This document shows, piece after piece, positions 43,964 through 53,800 of a stretch of 64,000 nt of DNA (position 1 is the first letter of the stretch; the number at the start of each line of letters is the position of its first letter). Made by a program: the position numbers and the translations under genes. The notes beneath the pieces were generated by a model, which saw nothing but the letters and a program-made list of their open reading frames with translations, was not told the origin of the DNA and made no database searches. This stretch comes from an uncultured Eubacterium sp. (GTDB lineage Bacteria > Bacillota > Clostridia > Lachnospirales > Lachnospiraceae), in the NCBI GenBank assembly GCA_947178105.1, contig CAMWXD010000006.1:37318-101317 (forward strand). Reading direction: 5' to 3'.

Positions 43964-44437
43964 ATGAAATTGACCAAACAGGAAAACAGAGAGCTTTTGC
44001 AATACCTGCAAAGCTTCATGCATACAAAAGAAACCGCCCTTATGAAGCGCTGCATCCAGCACGGGCGGATCTCGACCTATGAACATGTTCTAAGTGTTGC
44101 CAGGCTCAGTTTTTACTTAAACCGCAGGCTGCATCTTGGCGCTCCCGAAGAAGAACTCGCGCGAGGCGCCTTTCTGCATGACTTTTATCTCTATGACTGG
44201 CATGAAAACGGATATATTGGCAGGCTGCACGGACTGCACCATCCGGCAATCGCACTGAAAAATGCTTCCGTGCGCTACAATCTGACTCCTGGCGAACGCA
44301 ATATCATCGAAAGCCATATGTGGCCGCTGACCCTGTTCCATATCCCACGGTGCCGCGCCGCCTGGATCGTATGCATCGCAGATAAAATCTGCTCTTCTTA
44401 TGAAGTCGCTGCCCATTCGAAAAGCCTGCGGCTCTAA
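43964..44437 (+). CDS. HD domain protein (putative phosphohydrolase)
   Basis: 157 residues. HD-superfamily metal ligands: His in YEHVLSVARL, HD in GAFLHDFYLYDW, later His (HHPAIALKN; ESHMWPL) and Asp in CIADKICSSYE. Similar to small HD proteins that act on nucleotides. 33 bp after the CmpB-like gene with CGAAAGGAA upstream, so a two-gene operon. Convergent with the GH13-like gene, 6 bp apart. Confidence 0.87.
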   Translation: MKLTKQENRELLQYLQSFMHTKETALMKRCIQHGRISTYEHVLSVARLSFYLNRRLHLGAPEEELARGAFLHDFYLYDWHENGYIGRLHGLHHPAIALKNASVRYNLTPGERNIIESHMWPLTLFHIPRCRAAWIVCIADKICSSYEVAAHSKSLRL

Positions 44438-44443
44438 CTCCTG

Positions 44444-45835
44444 TTAATCCCCCATCAGACGGATCAGGTATCCGCTGTTTGCCGGCAGCGTAAGCAGGAG
44501 CCGGTTATTCCTGACCGGCAGCTCCCCGCAGACGGACAGGTTCAGGCTTTTTCCTGGCTGCGCTTCCCAGTCAATGTCTGCTTCTAACACATTGACCGCC
44601 TTTGTTACATGCCCCATAAGAGGCACCTCAAACTTCACCGGGCTGTCATCGCAGTTTAACGCAACAAGCAGCGCTTTTTTCCTTAAGATCCGCGCATATA
44701 AAAACTGCTTCTCAGATACCATCACTTCCTGGTAATGCCCGAAAAACAATTCCGGAAACTGCTGGTTGGCGCGGCTGAGCAGGCAATGCAGATGGGTGGC
44801 CTCATCCCCCATATAAGCATCCTTATGGCTGGACAGCTTTAACAGCGGCGCCGTGCCTTCCTCCTGTCCGCTGTCCCTTGGCACATTGTCTGAAAACTCA
44901 GAACCGCAGTACAGCGCAGGAATCCCATAAACGGTATATTGCAGCAGCGTAATTAAATGCCGGTGCTCTTTTTTGTTCAGCTTTTCATAAATATGCGAGA
45001 CATCCGGGCTGTCTACAAATGTATACAGCTTTGTATAAGGGCACTGCTCGTTCGTCTCGCGGATCGACCTTGCAACAAGCGGATAGTAGCCATTGTTATG
45101 TGCCATAATCAGCTTCTTTTGCAGTTCATTGTTCGCAGCGCAATGCAGCAGCCGGTCATTTACCCAGCGCATATATTCCCCGTCTGTCAGCTCTCCCATC
45201 AGCCAGAAATCAAATTTTGCGCTCTGCGCCGTCTTTCTCAAATCCTTGATAAAATCGTAATCCATCTCATCAATCGCGCCGATGCGGATCCCGTCAATAT
45301 CAAACTCACTGATCCAAAAACGTACCGTATCAAAATGATAATCGTGCAGCCACGGATCGAGCAGATTCAGTTTGACAAGCCTCTGATAGCCGCCCCAGCT
45401 CTCATAACTAAATCCGTCTCCATATGTATTATCCCCCGAAAAATTGACATTGGAAAACCAGTCTCTGTACGGAGATTTTTTTCCGTTTTTCTTTAGATTT
45501 TCAAATGCAAAAAAACCGCGTCCCACATGATTAAAGACAGAGTCTACAACGACACGCATCCCCATGTCATGGCATGTTGCCACCCATTTTTTAAAATCCT
45601 CATTCGTTCCAAGCCTGCTGTCGATTTTATAATAATCCGTAATCCCATTCCCATGTGTATCGGTCTTAAAAACCGTGCCAATATAAATCGCGTTGCAGCC
45701 TATTTTCCTCGCATGTCCAGCCCACTGTGCCAGCTCTGCAAAATGCGAGCCTTTTGTGTCCGCGCTTTCCTGTTCGCATCCGCACAGGCTAAGCGGCTGG
45801 ATCTGGTAAAACACCGCACTGTCATACCAAGCCAT
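44444..45835 (-). CDS. GH13 alpha-amylase-family protein lacking the nucleophile
   Basis: 463 residues, full length with N-terminal barrel and C-terminal beta domain (KALLVALNCDDSPVKFEVPL). Region I is intact (DSVFNHVG, 98-105). Region II reads DGIRIGAID, so Gly186 replaces the catalytic Asp of DG(L/I)RLD. Region III keeps Glu215 (LMGEL). Region IV reads FVDSPDVSHI, where FVDNHDVTR is usual, so the His-Asp pair and Arg are changed (Pro277, Asp278, His281). The frame is open and neat, so it is likely a folded pseudo-enzyme, perhaps a sugar-binding or regulatory protein. Cytosolic, no signal peptide. Confidence 0.83.
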   Translation of the reverse strand: MAWYDSAVFYQIQPLSLCGCEQESADTKGSHFAELAQWAGHARKIGCNAIYIGTVFKTDTHGNGITDYYKIDSRLGTNEDFKKWVATCHDMGMRVVVDSVFNHVGRGFFAFENLKKNGKKSPYRDWFSNVNFSGDNTYGDGFSYESWGGYQRLVKLNLLDPWLHDYHFDTVRFWISEFDIDGIRIGAIDEMDYDFIKDLRKTAQSAKFDFWLMGELTDGEYMRWVNDRLLHCAANNELQKKLIMAHNNGYYPLVARSIRETNEQCPYTKLYTFVDSPDVSHIYEKLNKKEHRHLITLLQYTVYGIPALYCGSEFSDNVPRDSGQEEGTAPLLKLSSHKDAYMGDEATHLHCLLSRANQQFPELFFGHYQEVMVSEKQFLYARILRKKALLVALNCDDSPVKFEVPLMGHVTKAVNVLEADIDWEAQPGKSLNLSVCGELPVRNNRLLLTLPANSGYLIRLMGD

Positions 45836-45867
45836 TTTACAAATTCTCCATTTCCTTCTTACTTTCT

Positions 45868-46338
45868 TTATACAAACATAGATACCGACCCTGTATGGCG
45901 CCCATTGATTACATAATATGCTGCCTCATGCTCCTGGCGCACATAGATCTCGATTTCCTGCAAGGTCTTGACCGAATAAATATTTGCAAATTTCTCCACC
46001 ACACGGTCAATGATCCTGTCGCAGTCGCACTGCTGTCCCCGGTATTCAAAGATCAGCCTGCGCTCCACCTCGCTGCGCCAGCTTATCTCGCCGCTCAGCC
46101 CGCTGCCGTCGCTCACATCCCGGTCAGAATCCCACAGATTCACAAAAGACTGAAATCCGCTGTTTGCTACATAATATGCCCTTCCGTCCTCTGGCTTTAC
46201 ATATACTTCCAGCTTTTGAATCGGCTCTGTGCTCCTTGCTCCAGCCTCCTGGAATGCTTTTTCCACAAGCCTGGTCAAATTGATCTCTTTTTCATAGTAC
46301 TGTAAATACACACGAAGCGTTGCGTCTGAATTTACCAT
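45868..46338 (-). CDS. DUF6465-like protein with two tandem repeats
   Basis: 156 residues from ATG 46338 (GAAGGGG upstream). Two copies of a module: IQKLEVYVKPEDGRAYYVANSG (about 55-80) and LQEIEIYVRQEHEAAYYVINGR (about 127-150), each preceded by a helical segment of the RLVEKAFQEAG / RIIDRVVEKFAN kind. Single-copy relatives with YVKPEE-AAYYVVN are common in Lachnospiraceae (name from memory, DUF6465). Function unknown. The open frame extends upstream with four Cys (CILC...CTNCEKC), an unlikely alternative N-terminus. 32 bp upstream of the GH13-like gene. Confidence 0.75.
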   Translation of the reverse strand: MVNSDATLRVYLQYYEKEINLTRLVEKAFQEAGARSTEPIQKLEVYVKPEDGRAYYVANSGFQSFVNLWDSDRDVSDGSGLSGEISWRSEVERRLIFEYRGQQCDCDRIIDRVVEKFANIYSVKTLQEIEIYVRQEHEAAYYVINGRHTGSVSMFV

Positions 46339-46637
46339 AGGATACCCCTTCCTCTCTTTATATTTTTCGATACGCCACTCTTTCTTAAAATACATTTTAG
46401 TACATTTCTCACAATTTGTACACCCAATTTCTTCTTTTTTTTCACATAAAATACACATTTTCATATTTTTGCCGCTCATTTTCAGCAAACTCCAGGACAT
46501 ATCCAGACAATCTTTTTCTTTCTGAAACTATTGACTTTTTTTTAGATCGTGATAAACTTCTGTTGATATTTCATTTATTATTATTTCATCTTATTTATTA
46601 ACATTTTATATTTACGACAGTAAGGAGGAAATAAAAG
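46339..46637 (+). promoter_or_regulatory. Intergenic region with promoter for the NhaD/ArsB-like operon
   Basis: Plus strand TTGACT (46531-46536) and TAAACT (46553-46558), 16-bp spacer, then an AT-rich leader and AAGGAGGAAATAAAAG before the ATG. Nothing else recognised. Confidence 0.5.
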
Positions 46638-47996
46638 ATGTTACTCGCACAAATTTTAGCAACAGCCATATTTGTCATCATGTTTCTTATGATCGTAATT
46701 GATAAGATCGAACGCCAATATGTGACGCTTGGCTGCGGCTTACTGACGCTGGTGCTTGTATTTGGCATTATCATGCAAAGCCCGGACGCAATCCTTGACA
46801 CGCTGAACCTTCGAAGTATTTTTACCGTGGATTTCTGGTATGCAGCCGGTGAATCCGCAGAATCCTCAAGCGGCATCAACTGGGCTACGATCATTTTTAT
46901 TGCCGGCATGATGGTTATGGTCGAAGGCATGGCAAAAGCAGGATTTTTCCGCTGGCTGTGTATGCGGCTGGCAAAGCTGGTCAATTATAAGCCAATTCCC
47001 CTGTTTATCGCGTTTATGATTATGTCCGCGATACTCGCTATGTTTATCGACAGCATTACCGTCATCCTGTTTCTGGCTGCGGTAACCGTAGAGCTGGCAA
47101 AACTATTGCAGTTTAACCCGATCCCAATGATCTTATCCGAGATCTTTTGTGCGAATCTGGGCGGTTCGGCGACGATGTGTGGGGATCCGCCTAACATTAT
47201 TATCGGTACGTCATTAGGCTATTCCTTTAGTGACTTTTTAACAAATACCGGATTGATGGCTGCTGTCAGCCTCGTACTCGTGATTGTCTATTTCTTCCTT
47301 GTATTCCGCAAAGAACTGAAAGAGGCTGAAAAAAATGCCATAGATCCCAGTTCTATGCCGAATCCAAAAGAAGCGATTACAAACAAAAAAGATTTTACAT
47401 TAAGCTGCATCATTTTTGCCTGTGCGGTCGTCATGCTTGTCACACATTCCGAAACGCACCTTACTGTGGCATTTATCGGCACTGTCGTAACCGTTATTAC
47501 GCTTGCAGCCTTTGCCAGATATGCACCAGAGCTGTTATCAAAAGTAGATTATAAAACGCTGCTTTTCTTTATCGGCTTATTTATGGTAGTCGGCGGCCTG
47601 GAGCAGACCGGTATCCTGGAAATTATTGCCGGATACATAGGCAAAGTCAGCAAAGGCAACTTAAAGCTTATGATCGCAATTATTATCTGGGTATCTGCTG
47701 TGGCAAGCGCATTTGTAGACAATATCCCGTTTGCCGCTACCATGATCCCTGTCATCAAAAGCCTTGCCGCTACCCAGGGCGTCAGCCTGGAAACACTGGC
47801 ATGGGCATTGTCGATGGGCACCGATATCGGCGGAAGCGGCACGCCAATCGGAGCGTCCGCAAACGTCGTGGGCACCTCCGTAGCTGCGAAGAACGGCTAT
47901 GTCATCGGATGGGGCAAATACTGTAAATCCGCCGCCCCTGCTACGATCATCGTTGTCCTGGTGTCCATGCTGATTATATTTGCCCGTTATTGTTAA
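46638..47996 (+). CDS. ArsB/NhaD-type ion transporter (SLC13/IT superfamily)
   Basis: 452 residues, about 11-12 helices. The conserved ANLGGSATMCGDPPNIIIGTSLG and, in the second half, VASAFVDNIPFAATMIPV plus LSMGTDIGGSGTPIGASANVVG are the paired re-entrant motifs of the ArsB/NhaD/SLC13 superfamily. Exchanges Na+ or another ion, or an oxyanion, across the membrane; substrate not decidable. RBS TAAGGAGGAAATAAAAG. Followed 17 bp later by a nucleotide-kinase-like gene in one transcript. Confidence 0.9.
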   Translation: MLLAQILATAIFVIMFLMIVIDKIERQYVTLGCGLLTLVLVFGIIMQSPDAILDTLNLRSIFTVDFWYAAGESAESSSGINWATIIFIAGMMVMVEGMAKAGFFRWLCMRLAKLVNYKPIPLFIAFMIMSAILAMFIDSITVILFLAAVTVELAKLLQFNPIPMILSEIFCANLGGSATMCGDPPNIIIGTSLGYSFSDFLTNTGLMAAVSLVLVIVYFFLVFRKELKEAEKNAIDPSSMPNPKEAITNKKDFTLSCIIFACAVVMLVTHSETHLTVAFIGTVVTVITLAAFARYAPELLSKVDYKTLLFFIGLFMVVGGLEQTGILEIIAGYIGKVSKGNLKLMIAIIIWVSAVASAFVDNIPFAATMIPVIKSLAATQGVSLETLAWALSMGTDIGGSGTPIGASANVVGTSVAAKNGYVIGWGKYCKSAAPATIIVVLVSMLIIFARYC

Positions 47997-48013
47997 CAGA
48001 AAGGAGTGCAGTT

Positions 48014-48613
48014 ATGTCACAAACCATTATCTCAGTAAGCCGTGAATTCGGCAGCGCCGGGCATGTGATTGCCGAAAAGATCGCCAAAGACCATGGGCTT
48101 AAATTTTACGACAGGCATATCCTGGACGAAATTGCGTCAGCAACCAATATGAAAGTAGAAGAACTGGAAAAATACGACGAGAAACCGCGCAACGCATTCC
48201 TATCCCGAAGAGTCAGCGGCTTTTCCAATTCCATGGAAGAAATCCTCGCCGAAATGCAGTTTGAATATATCCGCAAAAAAGCGGACAAAGGCGAATCCTT
48301 TGTGATCGTCGGACGATGCGCGGAGACCGTATTAAGCGGGCATCCGGGGCTTATCTCCATCTTCGTGGTCGGAGACGAACAGGCAAAAATCAAGCGGATC
48401 CAGGAAGTGTACCATCTCAGCGAATCCGAAGCCATCGCTAAAATCAGGCGCCACGATAAAAAACGCAAGCAGTACCATAATCGCCACTCCAGCTTCCGCT
48501 GGGGCGATTCCAGATATTACGACTTGTGCATCAACAGCAGCAAGCTGGGAGTAGAGCGCACAGGCGCGGCTTTGGAGAATTATATTAAGGAAAGAATGAA
48601 TCAAATGGGATAG
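48014..48613 (+). CDS. Cytidylate kinase-like family protein
   Basis: 199 residues from ATG 48014 (AAAGGAG 8 bp upstream). P-loop-like TIISVSREFGSAGHVIAEKIA, LKFYDRHILDEIA, FVIVGRCAETVL, HDKKRKQYHNRHSSFRWGDSRYYDLCINSSKLG; this is the cytidylate-kinase-like family, where the P-loop is SREFGSxG, not GxxGxGKS. Substrate not established for this family. Terminator at 48641-48695 follows. Confidence 0.9.
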   Translation: MSQTIISVSREFGSAGHVIAEKIAKDHGLKFYDRHILDEIASATNMKVEELEKYDEKPRNAFLSRRVSGFSNSMEEILAEMQFEYIRKKADKGESFVIVGRCAETVLSGHPGLISIFVVGDEQAKIKRIQEVYHLSESEAIAKIRRHDKKRKQYHNRHSSFRWGDSRYYDLCINSSKLGVERTGAALENYIKERMNQMG

Positions 48614-48640
48614 GCTTTGCATTCGAGATTCCATACGGCT

Positions 48641-48695
48641 AAAAAGCTGCCGGAAATGTTTTTTTACAGAGAATTTCATTTCCGTCAGCTTTTTT
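48641..48695 (+). terminator. Terminator after cytidylate kinase-like gene
   Basis: AAAAAGCTG.CGGAAATG pairs with CATTTCCG.CAGCTTTTTT. Confidence 0.85.
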
Positions 48696-48725
48696 ATATT
48701 TGTATTTAAAATTTATTTATGTTCC

Positions 48726-49499
48726 TTATTTCTGAAAATAATAATTATCATCCGGCTGCACATATCCAAAGCTTGGATGCGTCTTTTTCAGCGTCAGGTA
48801 CAGCGCACAGTTTGTCAGCATCTGGTAAGGCCCGGAATAAAAGATGCCGGTCAGCCCAAGCGTAATCGCAGAAAGCAGGTTCCATCCGATAAAGGACAAA
48901 TCCAGCACAAACGTCTCCCATTTATTCCCCATCATCATCTCCCTGCTGATCCGGAACGCTTCGTCGGGCGCCATATCTGGATATTCCCCCATCAGATATG
49001 GGATCATCCGGTACTCATAGGACTTGACAATTCCCGGAATGATAAAGAGCAGCGTCCACAAAGAAATATACAGATTTTTAAAAAACATCGTCTTTACTAC
49101 ATTTCCATAACAATTTTTAAAAACGAATGCCATTTCCTGAAACTGCGGCTTTACTTCCCTTGCCATCGTCATGTACCGCTTGCAGCCTACTTCCACCGGA
49201 TTCAGCACAAAGATATTCAGCACGATCATAATGATCCATAAGCCGACAACCGTAATCATCGCAAGCCCAAGAAACGGCAGCAGAAAACGAACCATCTCAT
49301 TGACCATGCCGTATTCATCATAACCGTAATAGCCGTCTCCATACAAATCCTGCCAGTCCCTTGTCGCATTGACTCTGCTGCTCCTGCCCGCAGCGCTGCC
49401 TGCCACGACTGCGTGGATAAACGCTACCAGCACAAACGGCCAGTAATTCAGCCTCAGAAGCGACTTTGAATCTTCCTTTAACGCAATTCGGTTCCACAT
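48726..49499 (-). CDS. DUF975 family membrane protein
   Basis: 257 residues from ATG 49499. DUF975 pattern: LLRLNYWPFVLVAFIHAVV near the N-terminus, LFIIPGIVKSYEYRMIPYLMGEYPDM, EAFRISREMMMGNKW. About five helices and a Tyr/Gly-rich external loop (YGDGYYGYDEYG). Function unknown; frequent in Firmicutes. 33 bp after lysC, same strand. Confidence 0.88.
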   Translation of the reverse strand: MWNRIALKEDSKSLLRLNYWPFVLVAFIHAVVAGSAAGRSSRVNATRDWQDLYGDGYYGYDEYGMVNEMVRFLLPFLGLAMITVVGLWIIMIVLNIFVLNPVEVGCKRYMTMAREVKPQFQEMAFVFKNCYGNVVKTMFFKNLYISLWTLLFIIPGIVKSYEYRMIPYLMGEYPDMAPDEAFRISREMMMGNKWETFVLDLSFIGWNLLSAITLGLTGIFYSGPYQMLTNCALYLTLKKTHPSFGYVQPDDNYYFQK

Positions 49500-49532
49500 A
49501 CAACTTTTCCTTCTTTCTTCCAATCCACCTTA

Positions 49533-50852
49533 TTACAGCCTTGTCTCTACAAAAATATCATAAATCGCTTGGATCGCCGTTTCAAAATCATCGTTGCTGA
49601 CGCCGATAATAACGTTCAGCTCCGAAGATCCCTGGTCAATCATCTTGACATTTACATTCGCGTGTGCCAGCGCTGAAAAAATCCTGCCTGCTGTGCCGCG
49701 CGTACTCTTCATCCCGCGCCCGACTACTGCAATCAGCGAAAGGTCAGCCTCCAGGTCGATGCTGTCCGGCTCGGCAAGGCGATGAATCGCGGACAGCACG
49801 CTCTGTTCCTTGCCCTCAAATTCTTCCTGATGTACAAACACCGTAAACGTATCGATACCGGACGGCGTATGCTCAAACGAGATCTGGTTCTCCTCAAATG
49901 CCGCCAGTACTTTCCGCCCGAACCCGATCTCCGAATTCATCATATCCTTTTCAATATTGACCGCTACAAAGCCCTGCTTTCCGGCAATCCCGGTAATCGT
50001 AAACTCTGGTTTCTGGCAGGTGCTCTCTACGATAAAAGTACCCGAATCCTCAGGCGCATTTGTATTTTTGATATTAATCGGAATCCCTTCCTTGCGCACC
50101 GGGAAAATCGCGTCTTCATGCAGCACCTGCGCACCCATATAGGACAGCTCCCGCAGCTCCTTATACGTAATGACCTTGATCCCTTTCGGATTTTTGATAA
50201 TTCTCGGGTCTGCGACCAAAAATCCCGATACATCCGTCCAGTTTTCATACAGGTCTGCTTTGCAGGCTTTCGCCACGATCGATCCTGTAATATCCGACCC
50301 GCCGCGGGAAAAAGTCTTGACGCACCCGTCCTCTCCTGCTCCGTAAAAGCCTGGAATCACCGCACGCTCACTCTTTTTCAGGCGTTCTTTTAAAATCGCA
50401 TTTGTCTTTTCCGCATCAAAATTCCCATCCTGATCAAAGCGGATCACCTCTGCGGCATCGATAAATTCATATCCGATAAAATGCGACATCACTAAACCGT
50501 TTAAATATTCCCCGCGCGACGCCGCGTAATCAGCCCCCGCTTTTTGACGAAAATTTTCTTCTATCGTTTTAAACTCTTCATCCAGGCTTATATTCAGCTT
50601 TAACCCGCTGATAATTTCGTTATATCTGGCACGGATCTTGCGCAGGAGCGGTTTAAATTCCTCCCCTGCCTCCGCCTTGGCATAGCAGTCATACAGCATA
50701 TCCGTTACTTTCGTATCATTTTTATGGCGTTTTCCCGGTGCACTCGGCACCACATACCTGCGCTTTTTATCCGCCAGAAGAATCTCCCGTACTTTGCGGA
50801 ACTGCTCTGCGCTTGCCAAAGAGCTGCCTCCGAATTTTACAACTTTAATCAT
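49533..50852 (-). CDS. lysC: Aspartate kinase
   Basis: 439 residues from ATG 50852 (GGAGG upstream). Kinase domain starts VVKFGGSSLAS, with PGFYGAGEDGCVKTFSRGGSD and ENWTDVSGFLVADPRI; two ACT domains follow (about 305-435; FTITGIAGKQGFVAVNI, SLIAVVGRGMK, NVNVKMIDQGSSELNVIIGV). Phosphorylates aspartate, the first step to lysine, threonine and methionine. The ACT domains imply feedback by lysine or threonine; which one cannot be read. metA on the same strand 5.7 kb away serves the methionine branch. Confidence 0.95.
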   Translation of the reverse strand: MIKVVKFGGSSLASAEQFRKVREILLADKKRRYVVPSAPGKRHKNDTKVTDMLYDCYAKAEAGEEFKPLLRKIRARYNEIISGLKLNISLDEEFKTIEENFRQKAGADYAASRGEYLNGLVMSHFIGYEFIDAAEVIRFDQDGNFDAEKTNAILKERLKKSERAVIPGFYGAGEDGCVKTFSRGGSDITGSIVAKACKADLYENWTDVSGFLVADPRIIKNPKGIKVITYKELRELSYMGAQVLHEDAIFPVRKEGIPINIKNTNAPEDSGTFIVESTCQKPEFTITGIAGKQGFVAVNIEKDMMNSEIGFGRKVLAAFEENQISFEHTPSGIDTFTVFVHQEEFEGKEQSVLSAIHRLAEPDSIDLEADLSLIAVVGRGMKSTRGTAGRIFSALAHANVNVKMIDQGSSELNVIIGVSNDDFETAIQAIYDIFVETRL

Positions 50853-50883
50853 GTCTTTTCCTCCATTCAGGCATGGCTTATCT

Positions 50884-53800
50884 TTATAAGCCAAATTCAT
50901 TTTCTCTCATATACTCCTGCGCCTCATCCAGAATCTCGTCTAAGTCGTCCTCTCCAATATCCACCTGATGCGGCTGCTTCCTATAAAATATATCATACAT
51001 GACAGGAATAATAAAGAGTGTCATTAAAGTTGCATACAATAAACCTCCAACTACAACAATCGCCATACCGCGCCCCATCGAATTTCCTGCCTGATTGCTG
51101 AAAATCATCATGCTCATGGACAGGATTGTCGTCAGTGCTGTCATCAGGATCGGGCGCATACGGGTCTTTCCGGTCGCAATCAGCGCTTCCCGCCTCCCCA
51201 TGCCTCCGATGCGGAGCTGGTTGACATAATCTACAAATACAATCCCGTTGTTTACGACTGTACCCATCAGGATTGTAAAGCCAAGCAGGCTCATCAGCGA
51301 CAACTGTTCGCCAAACGCCAGCAGTCCCAAAAGCCCGCCCGTAAACGCCAGCGGAATCGTAAACAATACGATAAACGGAGACAGCAGGCTTTGAAACTGC
51401 GCTACCATCACCAGGTAGATCAGAAGAAAGCCAAGCGCCATCAACTGCCCCATCTGCGTGACCATATCATTGACCTGGTCGCTCTCGCCGCCAATCTCTA
51501 TCGTATAGCCGTCCGCAATCGCATACTCCTTCAGCAGCTTATTCAAAGACCTTGTCAAAAGTGTCGTATTGTAGCCTTCCATCGTATCTGCTGTGACGGT
51601 AATATAATGGGACTGGTTCTCCCTGGAAATCGAAGCAAGCCCCTTGCCGTATGTAAGCTCTGCAAAGTCACCGAGCACATACGTCTTTGTCTGCGTCGTG
51701 CCGTCCTCCTTTGTCTCAGTCGCCTCCAGCTCCATCTCCAGCAGGTTTTCCCTGTTTAACAGCTCTGTCTCATCTACAATCTGCACCATCATATCGGTAT
51801 CACCGACGCTCATCGTCACCGAATCTTTTTCTGTCGTCAGCCTGGACGCCAGCGTCCCATAGATCTGCGCTACCGTAAGCCCCCGCTTCATTGCCCGGTC
51901 TTTATTGATAATAAGATGGATCTCCTGCGCGCCGTCCTCCTGCCCGTTGGAAATATTTTCAAAGCCTTCTACCTGCGCTACGATCTCTTGTACATCTTCA
52001 CTGATCTCCAGCAGCTTTTCCACGCTGTCGCCGTAAATATTCAAAGACAGCCCGCTGCCCATCATCGCAGTCATATCCCCCATCGCAGAAGACGATACCG
52101 ATACTTCACAGTCCAGATCCGCCACAGCCTCCTCCAGTTCTTTGGAAATTGCGCGTATTTTATGGATATCCTTAATATCCTCATCCAATAAAATGGCGAA
52201 GGAATAATTCAGGAAATTTTCCCCGCCTGCCCCTGCGCCAAGCATACTGTTTGTGCTGCTGCCGTCCATCGCGCCGACGGTCGCAATGCCGTCCACCGAA
52301 AGCGCCGCTTCCATCACCTGGTCGGCAAGCGCAAATGCATCTTCCTTTTCTGTCTCCTCCGGCACATTGACCGTAATCGAGATCTGCTCCCCGGTCATCT
52401 CAGGCAGCAGCGTAATCCCCATACGCATGACCTCACGGATACAGATGACAAGCAGCAGCACAGCCAGTACAAGCGGTATGATCTTAAACCGCAGGCAAAA
52501 CGAAAGCACCTTTCCATAAGCCCGCTGCACTTTTTCAAACAGCGGATACCGCTTCTCTTTTGTTTTTTTCAGCAAAATCGAGCCTGCCGTCGGCACAACC
52601 GTAAGCGCCACGATTAAAGATGCCGCCAGCGCATACGAAATCGTCATTGCAAAAGGCACCATCAGCTCTGCCACCAGCCCGGTCGTAAAGATCATCGGCA
52701 AAAATACGCATACCGTCGTCAGCGTCGAAGAGATAATCGGCCCTGCAACCTGCTTTGCGCCCTGTACGGCTGACCTTGGCGCCGATACGCCGTGATTGCG
52801 GATTCTGTATATATTTTCAATCACAACTATCGAGTTGTCCACCAGCATACCGATCGCAAGCCCAAGCCCGGCAAGCGTCATAATATTGATCGAAATATCT
52901 GAAAAATACATAATCAATATCGCAAACAGCACCGAAAACGGGATACTGAACGCCACTACTAGAGTCGGCTTCACGTCCTTGAAAAACAGGATCAGCACAA
53001 GCACCGCAAGCAGCGCGCCACTAATCATGCTTTGCAGGATACTGCTGATAAACATTGTAATATAATCGCCCTGGTTCATAATCGGCGTTACTTTTAAGCC
53101 TTCGTAATCGTCTTGCAGCTTTGCAATCGCTTCCTCGCAGGTCTTTGCCACATCCGATGTGCTTGCCGTGCTTCCTTTAAATATGGAAATCAGCACGCCC
53201 TCTTCACCGTTAATTTTTGCATAAGCTTCCCCCGCATTGTCAATAACCGTAATATCCGCCACATCCGACATGCGGACATTGCCGACGCCCGGCAGCTTGC
53301 ACAGCAGCATATCCTCCAGGTTTTCCAGGCTGTCGTAATGCTCGCCCACTTTAATCAGCCACTGGTTTTCCGAATTCCCCTGATCCCGGATATAGCCTGC
53401 CGGCATCGAAAAATCCTGCGCTGTAATCATCTGGGATAACGTATCCATATTCGCCAGGCTGCTGATATTTGCCTGGTCAAGCGCTGCCTTTCTGGATTGG
53501 CGGTATTGTTTTTTTGCTTCCTTTAATTCCTTTTGCGCCTCATCCAGCTCTTTTTGCGAGTTTTCAATCCCGGCAAGCCCGTTTGCCATCTGCGCATCTC
53601 CAGAAGCCATAGATACCGCTGCCTGGAATTTCCCGCTGTCCGCTTCCTTATATTTCTGGTCAATCTGGTCCATCTGTCTGTTGACCTGCTTGACCGCCTG
53701 CTCAACCGCCAGAATCTGCGTGTTAAGGTTTGCAATCCCCGTTTCAATCTGAGGCAGGCGTTTTGTCACAATATCCGACAACTGCTGCAAATTTTCTATT

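Noticed and set aside
46338..46500. Cys-rich N-terminal extension (CILC...CTNCEKC) of the DUF6465-like protein
   Set aside because: The internal ATG at 46338 has a good RBS and matches the start of the domain; the upstream frame has none.
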